From Mesorhizobium sp. M00.F.Ca.ET.216.01.1.1 (GTDB lineage: Bacteria; Pseudomonadota; Alphaproteobacteria; Rhizobiales; Rhizobiaceae): a stretch of 64,000 nt of DNA. A model generated the notes under the pieces. It was given only the letters and a program-made list of their open reading frames with translations. It did no database searches and was not told the DNA's origin. Positions 25,346 to 32,792 of this stretch are shown here, piece by piece. The translations under genes were made by a program, and so were the position numbers. The stretch is taken from the NCBI RefSeq assembly GCF_004010325.2, contig NZ_SADR02000028.1:1-64000 (forward strand). Reading direction: 5' to 3'. Position 1 is the first letter of the stretch, and every line of letters starts with the position of its first letter.

Positions 25346-25734
25346 CTATCGGGAAGGGCCTGGACGAGCCTTCCCGGCCGCTGCTTCGGCTTCGGAAGCG
25401 GGCGAGCCCGCTTGAAGATAGGTAAATACCCGAAACCAGAATCGGAACTCCTGTGTCCGCCCGTCACAATGCGCCGAGAAGGCGCACCAGGCGACGGCGG
25501 TTGCGGCTGTCTGTCCCCAATGGGCTTTCGCTGCCTCTGCAGCTTCAGGCACGGTCCATTTCTCCAAGGCGGCGTCGCGGTTGAAGGCGTCCAGCAGATC
25601 GGGATCGTTCGCCACCGGATGGTGAGATGCCGCAGGAGCGTCCAATGCCGCCAATCCCCTGGCGGCTGAAGGGTGACGGGAGGCAGATGCTTCGCTGCAA
25701 GTTGAAGCCGGAAGTCGGGTTGGATGGGTTTCAT
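25346..25734 (-). pseudogene. Conserved rhizobial hypothetical gene with a frameshift
   Basis: The gene starts at ATG 25734 (MKPIQPDFRLQLAAKHLPPV) with AGAAGGA upstream. The coding sense then moves to another frame, continuing LAALDAPAASHHPVANDPD and ending with a Gln/Glu-rich FRFWFRVFTYLQ segment. The shift is at a run of four C (25,656-25,659 on the plus strand). One extra base there would restore a single frame of about 129 residues. It may be a real mutation or a sequencing error. Function unknown; it follows the Tat-like protein gene by 19 bp. Confidence 0.65.
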
Positions 25735-25753
25735 TGGCCGTCCTTCTTCGTCT

Positions 25754-26470
25754 TCAGGCGCGGAAACAGCAGCCAGCCTGCCGCCTACGGAGCTTGACAC
25801 CCCGCTCGCCGTGAAAGAACTGTTCTGGCGTCATGTGCTTTCCGATGCGCACCAGATCGCTCAGCGCCGAGCGGATTTGCGGCCAGGGGAACTCGGAGCA
25901 TTCCTCCCAGGCCTCGCCCTCGCGCAACACGGCATCGAGCTTGCCCGCCACACCGGCAAGTGTCGTGGCGGAGGTCGTGGAGAACGCTTCCAGCAGGCCC
26001 TCCGCCCGGTCGCCAGCCTCGCGCTCGGCCCTGAGCGCGGCGGTGTAACCGCTCTCCTCGGCAGCCGCACTCCAGCGTGCCTGATGCGCCGCGAATTCGG
26101 CTTCGGCCTTCCCGCGGAGAGCCGCCATGTCCGGCCCTTTGCCGAGCACTTCATTGAGCGCCTCGACCGAGTGGACCGTCACATCCTCCCCGTCGGGCAG
26201 GCGGACGGTCACACAGGGAAAGCCGACGCTCTCGACAAGCCTCGTCTCCAGGCTCTGCTGCCTGCGGCAAAGCCGCTCGGTCAGCTTGCGGGCTGTCTCC
26301 CACTCCCGCCAAAGCGCCAGCGCTGGGTCGGGAGGCATACTCGGTGCAGCTGCGTTGCTGGCAAGCGCAGCTTTCTCAAGCACCAAAGCGGTGGATGTGA
26401 TCATCCATCCCGCAAGCACTCGCCTGCGGGTGACGTAAGGCAGAGTCATGGTATTGTCGGAATCAGCCAT
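25754..26470 (-). CDS. Hypothetical protein with Tat-like N-terminus
   Basis: A 238-residue protein. Residues about 13-38 contain RRRVLAGW followed by a hydrophobic stretch ending ALAS, which resembles a twin-arginine or simple signal, though the hydrophobic core is short. The rest is helical and rich in Ala, Glu and Arg (WREWETARKLTERLCRRQQSLE), with a central DGEDVTVHSVEALNEVLG. No enzyme motif was recognised. It is probably co-transcribed with the frameshifted gene 19 bp downstream. Proteins like this are common in rhizobial accessory regions without known function. Confidence 0.6.
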   Translation of the reverse strand: MADSDNTMTLPYVTRRRVLAGWMITSTALVLEKAALASNAAAPSMPPDPALALWREWETARKLTERLCRRQQSLETRLVESVGFPCVTVRLPDGEDVTVHSVEALNEVLGKGPDMAALRGKAEAEFAAHQARWSAAAEESGYTAALRAEREAGDRAEGLLEAFSTTSATTLAGVAGKLDAVLREGEAWEECSEFPWPQIRSALSDLVRIGKHMTPEQFFHGERGVKLRRRQAGCCFRA

Positions 26471-26552
26471 GATCCGAGCTCCAATCAGCTTGGGTTGTGG
26501 TCAGGCTGCTGAGGGTGGTTGCACACCAACAGCAGCCGCTTTCAAACGAAAC

Positions 26553-26571
26553 ATCGTATCAGCGGTACGAT
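26553..26571. promoter_or_regulatory. Palindromic operator 1 for XRE regulator
   Basis: Perfect inverted repeat ATCGTA-N7-TACGAT, 49 bp before the XRE start codon. A near-identical palindrome follows at 26,601-26,619, 48 bp downstream. Paired palindromes ahead of a small HTH gene suggest autoregulatory operator sites. Confidence 0.6.
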
Positions 26572-26600
26572 ATTGAAAATGCGGCGATGGATCAACAAGA

Positions 26601-26619
26601 ATCGTATCAAGGTTACGAA
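26601..26619. promoter_or_regulatory. Palindromic operator 2 for XRE regulator
   Basis: ATCGTA-N7-TACGAA, one mismatch from the first palindrome. It directly abuts the ATG at 26,620, so bound protein would block both transcription and access to the start region. Confidence 0.6.
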
Positions 26620-26856
26620 ATGAATGCAGTTCAATGCAAGATGGCACGTGTTGCGTTGGGCTGGGGAACTCGAGAGCTAGCCCTAAACGCAAACGTATCT
26701 CCCGATACGATCGCGCGGTTGGAAAGAGGGGAACAGCTAAAGAATTCAACCATCGCTGCAATTCGTGCGGTCTTCGAAGTGGCCGGGATCGAATTCATTC
26801 CGGAGAACGGTGGCGGCGTTGGTGTTCGGCTGGCGCGTCGATCTGACGACGTTTAG
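26620..26856 (+). CDS. XRE-family helix-turn-helix regulator
   Basis: A 78-residue DNA-binding protein. Residues about 5-60 form a Cro/C1-type HTH: ARVALGWGTRELALNANVSPDTIARLERG, then STIAAIRAVFEVAGIEFI. Length and composition match the small XRE proteins found on rhizobial islands. ATG 26620 is preferred because the palindromic operator ends directly before it and AAGG lies at 26,609-26,612; ATG 26587 is in frame but falls between the two operators. Probably an autoregulator; other targets are unknown. Confidence 0.8.
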   Translation: MNAVQCKMARVALGWGTRELALNANVSPDTIARLERGEQLKNSTIAAIRAVFEVAGIEFIPENGGGVGVRLARRSDDV

Positions 26857-27094
26857 TCTATCGTTGGCAGCAAAGAGGGTAAGTTTGACCCATCGGCACC
26901 TCCATTGTCCGCGTTGCGAATGGCAGCAACGCGCCGATCTTGGTCATTGCGCTGGCCCCTGTCATCCTCCAGCAGCGGACATCGCCGGTGTAAAAGAACC
27001 GTTCGTAACGGATGGAAGCCGGCAGGCCGAGACTGCACGCGGGCGACGGCCGAAGATGGTGGAACGTCGCCCATGACCACTGCTCGAACGGCCG

Positions 27095-27385
27095 ATGCAG
27101 GAACGATCCGGCGCCGAGATCGCCCGCGAAACGGGCGTTGGCTCGGGAACGCTGTATCCATTGCTGATGCGGTTCGAGAAGGTGAACTGGCTGGCGAGCC
27201 AATGGGAGCAGGGCGAACCGGCCCTGCTCGGTAGGCCACGCAAGCGCCTCTACAAACTAACCGCTTTGGGACAAACGCGGGCATCTGCTGCCAAGCGCTT
27301 CAGGAGCCGATCGGGGGACTGGCATGGACGTAAAAACAATCATCCTCATAGTCATTCTCGGACTGGTGGTCAGCCTGCTCTATGA
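27095..27385 (+). CDS. PadR-family regulator, N-terminally shortened
   Basis: A 96-residue frame with the PadR winged-helix core: GAEIARETGVGSGTLYPLLMRFE followed by RPRKRLYKLTALG. The first helix is largely missing: upstream codons in frame read PLLERP after a stop at 27,074-27,076, and MTTA of a plausible family start is one frame away. The gene may be frameshifted near 27,080. It overlaps the following membrane-protein gene by 62 bp. This PadR plus small membrane protein pairing recurs in rhizobia. Confidence 0.65.
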   Translation: MQERSGAEIARETGVGSGTLYPLLMRFEKVNWLASQWEQGEPALLGRPRKRLYKLTALGQTRASAAKRFRSRSGDWHGRKNNHPHSHSRTGGQPAL

Positions 27386-27665
27386 TAGCTGCGGTGGACT
27401 GGCGCGTTGGCTGATCCGAACCGCCGCAGGCCGACTTGCCCGAGAAGAGCGTGAGCGCTTTCGCGAAGAGTGGATGGCGCACCTGGATGAGTGCTACGGC
27501 AAGCTGGCCATGCTTCGGCACGCTTTAGGCTGCTGGATCGCGAGCCTCGCAATGCAGATGCCGCTGCTAAGCGTGCGAACTTACATCTATCTTGCTTCGA
27601 GCGGGGCCGCCGACGTCGTGAACAGCGCACCATCCCTGGAATCTCGGGAAAGGAGGTCCGGATAA
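27324..27665 (+). CDS. Small membrane protein paired with PadR
   Basis: A 113-residue protein with an N-terminal membrane helix (about residues 4-22, TIILIVILGLVVSLLYD) and a cytoplasmic part with the motif EERERFREEWMAHLDE followed by a helical region (LAMLRHALGCW). It is expected to be co-transcribed with the PadR gene, which it overlaps. Function unknown; the PadR regulator may control it. Confidence 0.65.
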   Translation: MDVKTIILIVILGLVVSLLYDSCGGLARWLIRTAAGRLAREERERFREEWMAHLDECYGKLAMLRHALGCWIASLAMQMPLLSVRTYIYLASSGAADVVNSAPSLESRERRSG

Positions 27666-28269
27666 TCTTTCGCGAATCGAATATCCGTTCCAATTAGATC
27701 GGCATTCTCCAGTAGCTGAAATTCGTGAAGTGGCTCAGACATAGTTGTGCCTATTAAGATTTAATTTAAGACGCATGAAAAAAGAAGGATCGAGTGTACC
27801 ATTGCGCTTCCCATCCGGATGGAATGCGAAGATATCAACAAAGCTTATTGCACAGTATTCAATCTGTAAGCGGCTTTGGTAGGTCAGAGGAAAATGCGCG
27901 CTGGCGTTTCTGGAATGGTGCACTACCGCCAATCTGCCACAGGGTAGTGGCGGCTGAACAGCGCGGAGCGAAGATAAACAAGAAGCTGGAGATGGATTGG
28001 CTGCAACAAGGAAATTGCGATGACCGCCCGAAACACTACGATCAGTCTTCTGCGCGCCGCCGCGTGCGGTGCCAGCTTAACTGTGTTTCCGAAAAACCGG
28101 CAGCAGGCCGCTATATCGAACCAATCAAAATCAGCGCGATCAGCGTTCAACATTTGTCAAAATGCGGTGTTGAGAAGCGAGTCTCTACACTACCTACTTC
28201 ATGGTGCTTTTCTTTGAGCTTGGCGCGGGCTAGTCTCCTTACATTCGAAGACTGAAAGAAAAGGTTCCG
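27666..28269. other. Intergenic region upstream of the caspase-like gene
   Basis: About 600 bp without a gene I can support. Frames of 60-150 codons cross it, but they have no recognised domain and unusual composition. The last 50 bp should carry the promoter and ribosome site (AAAAGGTT) of the caspase-like gene. The segment is less GC-rich than its neighbours, fitting accessory DNA. Confidence 0.5.
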
Positions 28270-30090
28270 ATGAATCGGCGCGACGTGATCGCAAACGGAA
28301 CGGCGGCCATCAGTCTCGGCTTTATGCCGCATGTGCTTGCGCAGCCGACTCCGCCCGTCCGCGCGGCAGTGGTGATCGGCGTCGACAATGTTGATGGCCT
28401 GGCGAAGCTCTCGGCATCGAAGGACGCCGACAAGGTGGCGGCATGGCTCGAAAGCGAAGGGTTCGCCGTTACCAAGCTTACCGACGCTAATGGCGCACAG
28501 GTTTCGTCTGACAATGTGTTCCGAGCGGTGCGAGCGATCGTCGATAAGGCGACTTATGAGCTCCTGGTCGTCTATTTCGCCGGCCACGGTTTTGCCAGCG
28601 GCTACAGCGAATGGTGGATGTTGAGCGGTGCGCCCACGGACACTGCACAGGCGATCACGTTCGAAGGATCAGAGATACTCGCGAAGCAATGCGGCATCAC
28701 CAATGTCGTCATAATCTCCGACGCGTGCCGGTCTTTGCCGACATCCGTGCAACTCTCACGCATGCAGCCTCGGTCGATGTTCCCAAATCCTTTGGGCGGC
28801 ACGGGAATCACGACACAGGTCGACACGTTCAAGGCGGCGACCTTCGGGATGGCGGCGTCCGAGGCGCCGCTGATCGACCATATAGCCACCAAAGGTGGCA
28901 TCTTCACAGCAACCTTCATGGATGCGTTCCGCTCGCCATGGCCCGATATGACCGCAACGATGCCGGACGGAGCCGTCGTCGTGAAGAACAGCAAGCTGAA
29001 GAAATATCTGGAGTCCGAAACGAACCGCCGGATCAAGGCGCTGCAAGGCATTACCAAGAGCCAGATTCCGGAAATCAGCGCATGGTCTGATGTCTATCTG
29101 AGCCGCGTTCTCCAATCGACCCGTTCGACGCCCGACTCCGCTGCGCTGACATCCGTGTCGCCGCAAAGCGTAGCGAAATATCAGCTGAACAAGATCGGTA
29201 TCGAGCTTGGCGACACGTCGATTTTCACCACGTCGGCGGAAAACCGCATCAAGGGCAGCGAATCCTTCGCTCGTTTCGAGACGCTGAAGCAGCAGATATC
29301 CGAGGCAAAGTCGCCGGCAAGCTTCGAGACCCGTGCGGGATTGTCGGTTACCGGCATCGACGTCCACGATGTAATCGTCAATAACGCCGTCACCACTGAG
29401 GTACTGCCACTCGGCGCGTCCGTCCAGAATATCCGCGTTGCATTCTCAAACGGCCATCGGGTCGCCGATTGCATGGTTCACTTCGCCGACGACCAGGTCG
29501 CAGTGCTGCCGGTGATCCAGGATTTCATCACCAACATTCTCTATGGCGAGAATGGCATTGACAGCGTGACGTTCGTGCCGTCCGCGAACGGACCGCGCTG
29601 GTCGGAATACGAGCCGAACCAGGAACGCATCGACCTACTGCATGCGTCGGTCGCCAGCGCCTCGGCGATGGGCGCCTTCCGAATCGAAGGCGATCCGAAG
29701 ACGCAGGCAGAGCGGGCTGCCAGGCTGGGCGACGAGATTCGCCTGATGAAATCGTACGATCCCACGCTCGGCATCTATGCGGCCTACGCCTATGCGCAAG
29801 CGGGGCTACAGGACAAGGTGGCATCGGTCGCAAACTTCATGAGCGGCGACCTCGACTTCGAATTCTTCGATCTCGCCATGCTTTCCCGGCGTCGACGGCC
29901 GATGTTCGACGTGTTTCCATCACTGCCGATGCTGACGCAAGGATGGGACTATCTGGCCCCCCTAGAAGTTCAGATTGCGCCTCGACTGTCCGAGCTTCGA
30001 CCATTTCTGCAGCGCAGTCTCTGGACTACCCTGTCCGGCGAGGCGCGCGACACGCTGGCTGCATTCGTGCGCGACAAGCCGCCGCGATAG
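28270..30090 (+). CDS. Exported caspase-like cysteine protease (C14 family)
   Basis: A 606-residue protein. The N-terminus MNRRDVIANGTAAISLGF ending HVLAQ is a signal peptide, probably Tat because of the twin Arg. Residues about 30-240 are a caspase-fold domain: catalytic His106 in VVYFAGHGF and catalytic Cys153 in VVIISDACRS, both with the expected hydrophobic strands before them. The remaining about 360 residues have no recognised domain and would form the regulatory or substrate-binding part. The gene is followed 10 bp later by an alpha/beta hydrolase with its own signal, so the two form a likely operon. Confidence 0.8.
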   Translation: MNRRDVIANGTAAISLGFMPHVLAQPTPPVRAAVVIGVDNVDGLAKLSASKDADKVAAWLESEGFAVTKLTDANGAQVSSDNVFRAVRAIVDKATYELLVVYFAGHGFASGYSEWWMLSGAPTDTAQAITFEGSEILAKQCGITNVVIISDACRSLPTSVQLSRMQPRSMFPNPLGGTGITTQVDTFKAATFGMAASEAPLIDHIATKGGIFTATFMDAFRSPWPDMTATMPDGAVVVKNSKLKKYLESETNRRIKALQGITKSQIPEISAWSDVYLSRVLQSTRSTPDSAALTSVSPQSVAKYQLNKIGIELGDTSIFTTSAENRIKGSESFARFETLKQQISEAKSPASFETRAGLSVTGIDVHDVIVNNAVTTEVLPLGASVQNIRVAFSNGHRVADCMVHFADDQVAVLPVIQDFITNILYGENGIDSVTFVPSANGPRWSEYEPNQERIDLLHASVASASAMGAFRIEGDPKTQAERAARLGDEIRLMKSYDPTLGIYAAYAYAQAGLQDKVASVANFMSGDLDFEFFDLAMLSRRRRPMFDVFPSLPMLTQGWDYLAPLEVQIAPRLSELRPFLQRSLWTTLSGEARDTLAAFVRDKPPR

Positions 30091-30100
30091 GGAGGTGACC

Positions 30101-31045
30101 ATGGGGATCGACAGACGCGTGTTTCTTGCGGGGGCGGCCGCGACCGTCTCACTATTTGCGGCGCGGCCGGCCAGCGCAGCCGTCAAGCGCCTCGTTTTCG
30201 TCCACGGCCGCCAGCAGGGCGGCCTCGATCAGGTCGCGCTTCGCGACAGCTGGATCAAGAGCCTCACCGATGCGCTTACCGCGCAAAGCCTGACCCTCCC
30301 GGACGACCTGAAGATCGAGTTTCCCTATTATGGCGACGAACTCGACCGTTTCGTTGCCTTGTCGAAAGTGCCCTTGGCGACCGAGATTACGAGCCGCGGA
30401 GACGAGACGACGGACGAATTGCTGGCGTTCCAGGCCCAGATTGTTGATGAAGCCATCAAGAAGGCCGGTGTGCCAGACGAACTGGTTGACGAGGAATACG
30501 GCAACAACACAAAAGAGCGCGGACCGCTCAACTGGGAGTGGGTACAAGCGGGATTGCGAGCGCTTGACCGACACACTGGTCTCGGTGCAACGATCCTCGC
30601 CGCATTCACGCGCGATGTTTTCCTCTATCTGAAGGTCGACGACTGCCGCAAGACGATCAACGACATCGTTGCAGCCAAATTGGCATCCGAACCCACCGTC
30701 GTCGTCGCGCATTCGTTGGGTTCGGTCATCGCCTACGACCTGCTGCGCCAGCAGACCGCGACAGCGGACGTGCCGCTGCTAGTGACGCTCGGGTCGCCGC
30801 TCGGCGTTATGCAGATACGAAACGCCTTCAGGCCACTGCGCTATCCGAAGGGCGTGAAACGCTGGTTCAACGCTTATGACGAGCGGGACTATATCGCGCT
30901 CTATGCACTCGACGACAAGAATTTCGCACTGACGCCGGCGATAGAGAACTACAGCGCGGTGCAGAACCAGCCACCGACGCGGCATGCGATCCTCGATTAC
31001 CTGACAAACGACAAGGTGGCGGAGCGCATATTCGGAGCTTTTTGA
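30101..31045 (+). CDS. Exported alpha/beta hydrolase paired with the caspase-like protease
   Basis: A 314-residue protein with a Tat-type signal (MGIDRRVFLAGAAATVSLFA, cleavage near ARPASAA). The nucleophile elbow is VVAHSLGSV with Ser205; the first position is Ala rather than Gly, as in some lipases. FVHGRQQG gives the oxyanion region and the His is probably in TRHAILDYL near the end. Start ATG 30101 has an excellent GGAGGT site 4 nt upstream. The enzyme likely acts on an ester or lipid in the periplasm; substrate unknown. Confidence 0.8.
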   Translation: MGIDRRVFLAGAAATVSLFAARPASAAVKRLVFVHGRQQGGLDQVALRDSWIKSLTDALTAQSLTLPDDLKIEFPYYGDELDRFVALSKVPLATEITSRGDETTDELLAFQAQIVDEAIKKAGVPDELVDEEYGNNTKERGPLNWEWVQAGLRALDRHTGLGATILAAFTRDVFLYLKVDDCRKTINDIVAAKLASEPTVVVAHSLGSVIAYDLLRQQTATADVPLLVTLGSPLGVMQIRNAFRPLRYPKGVKRWFNAYDERDYIALYALDDKNFALTPAIENYSAVQNQPPTRHAILDYLTNDKVAERIFGAF

Positions 31046-31264
31046 ACGGCGGTCACCCGTCGTTATCTGCACCGTAGGCGCGTAAGAGGTGCGCTCCTTC
31101 TGACTCAAAGCCGACTTACGCAGCCTGCGACGTGAACGCCCGCCTCGCGCCTAATTGCTGCCGTTCGCTTGCTGCCGACGAACGACCGCTTTCCACACCG
31201 GTTGCGGTCATTTCATGCCGTCGCTCGGTTCGCCCGCGGGTCACTCATTGGGCTGCGTTCATCA

Positions 31265-32413
31265 CTAACTTGACCGGCCAAGCCACCGGACAACTTCGTA
31301 AGCCAGCATAGGGCGGCGAAACCCCTTCAGCCTCAGTTCGCCAACTGGAACGGATTCGACCAATGATTCAACGGCACCAAGAACCCGTTGGCTGACGAGA
31401 ATCTGGCGAGACTTGGCCTCCTCGCACAATCGAGCCGCATGGTTCGACACAGTGCCGATCACCGCATAGTCCGCGCGCTGATCGAAACCGATCCGCCCTA
31501 TGGTGGCGTGGCCCCGGGCGATACCGATTCCGAAGCCAAGCAAGTAGTCCCGTTTGCGCCATCGCTCTGAATGCCCGTCAATTGCGTCACGCATCGCCGC
31601 AGCCATTGAGACAGCCCTCTCGGTGTGATCGGCACAGGGCAGCGGATCATTGAAAACAACAACGATACCGTCGCCCACGAACCGCTCCAAAGTCCCCTCG
31701 TGACGGACGATTTGTTCGCCGAGACAGGAATGGTACTCGCCAAGGACCATCATTACCTCCTCGGGCTCGGCAGTCTCGGCGAAGGCTGTAAAGCCGCGCA
31801 AGTCGCAGAAAACGACGGTCACCTCGCGACGGTGGCTTTGAAGAAGCGCGTCTCCATTGCCTGCCGCAACGACAAGGTCGGCGACCTGCGCGGGAAGAAA
31901 CCGTCGGAGCCGGCCCATTCGCTCGATCTCCGCAACCTGCTCCGCCACTGTTTGTTCAAGAGAGCGATTCCATGCAGCCAATTGCGCTGCCTGATCCTCG
32001 AGGAGCCGCGTCTGGGTCTCCACGGTATCGTATAGCGCCTTCTGGCGCAGCATCGAGCGCACGCGCGCCACTAGTGCCCTGTGCTCGAACGGCTTGGTTA
32101 GATAGTCATCGCCGCCGGCATCCAATCCCTCGACCACATCTCGTGTATCGGCTTTTGCGGTGACAAGGATAACCGGGATCGATCGCAGCGAAACGTCTGC
32201 CTTAAGCGTCCGCACGACGCTTATCCCGTCGAGCTTCGGCATCATGATGTCGAGGAGGATCAGGTCCGGCTTGAGGCTGCGCACCATGGCAAGCCCCTCT
32301 TCGCCGTCCGCTGCAGTCACCACTTCGTAGCCATTCGCCTCGAGGCGCATGCGCAGGATTTCGAGATTTTCCGGCGTGTCGTCGACGGCGAGAATGCGAG
32401 GCGGATCGTGCAA
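31265..32413 (-). CDS. Receiver-domain class III nucleotide cyclase
   Basis: A 382-residue protein with an N-terminal receiver domain (acidic pair in AVDDTPEN, phospho-acceptor Asp55 in LLDIMMPKLDG, Lys in LTKPFEH), a coiled coil at about 130-170, and a class III adenylate/guanylate cyclase domain from about 195. The metal-binding Asp residues are in VFCDLRGFT (Asp204) and ERFVGDGIVVVF (Asp248). Phosphorylation of the receiver by the upstream kinase would control second-messenger synthesis. The TTG start at 32413 is supported by GGAG about 10 nt upstream. Last gene of the six-gene operon. Confidence 0.82.
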   Translation of the reverse strand: MHDPPRILAVDDTPENLEILRMRLEANGYEVVTAADGEEGLAMVRSLKPDLILLDIMMPKLDGISVVRTLKADVSLRSIPVILVTAKADTRDVVEGLDAGGDDYLTKPFEHRALVARVRSMLRQKALYDTVETQTRLLEDQAAQLAAWNRSLEQTVAEQVAEIERMGRLRRFLPAQVADLVVAAGNGDALLQSHRREVTVVFCDLRGFTAFAETAEPEEVMMVLGEYHSCLGEQIVRHEGTLERFVGDGIVVVFNDPLPCADHTERAVSMAAAMRDAIDGHSERWRKRDYLLGFGIGIARGHATIGRIGFDQRADYAVIGTVSNHAARLCEEAKSRQILVSQRVLGAVESLVESVPVGELRLKGFRRPMLAYEVVRWLGRSS

Positions 32414-32426
32414 GGCCCTGTCTCCT

Positions 32427-32792
32427 CTAGGAAAGCAACTCCCGGATCTTGGCAAGCAGCTGGCGCGGACTGAATGGCTTGGCAATGTAGCCATCGCACC
32501 CTGCAGCAAGGGCTTTCGCCTCGTCGCCTGACAATGCGTAGGAGGTGACGGCGATTATCGGAATGTGCCGGAGCGCCGGGTCAGCCTTTATGCGGCTAGC
32601 AGCTTCATACCCGTCGATCACCGGAAGCTGAATGTCCATCAGGATCAGGTCCGGCTTTTGCGCTGCGGCGGCAGCGACGCCGGCAGCACCGTCCGCGGCC
32701 TCGATCAGTTCGTATTCGGTGGTGGCGATGAGATCGCGCACGATCTGCCGGTTGTCCTCGGTGTCTTCCACCATCAGGATTCTCTTCCTCAT
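32427..32792 (-). CDS. Single-domain response regulator
   Basis: A 121-residue receiver protein. It has the acidic pair in MVEDTEDN, phospho-acceptor Asp53 in LMDIQLPVIDG, and Lys in YIAKPFSP. It resembles DivK-type shuttles and phosphorelay intermediates rather than a DNA-binding regulator. Its ATG overlaps the histidine kinase stop by 4 bp and the cyclase starts 13 bp after its stop, so it is the middle link of the kinase-receiver-cyclase module. Confidence 0.88.
   Translation of the reverse strand: MRKRILMVEDTEDNRQIVRDLIATTEYELIEAADGAAGVAAAAAQKPDLILMDIQLPVIDGYEAASRIKADPALRHIPIIAVTSYALSGDEAKALAAGCDGYIAKPFSPRQLLAKIRELLS

Noticed and set aside
27794..28255. 153-codon plus-strand frame upstream of the caspase gene
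   Set aside because: No recognised domain, no ribosome site, composition unlike neighbouring coding sequence.
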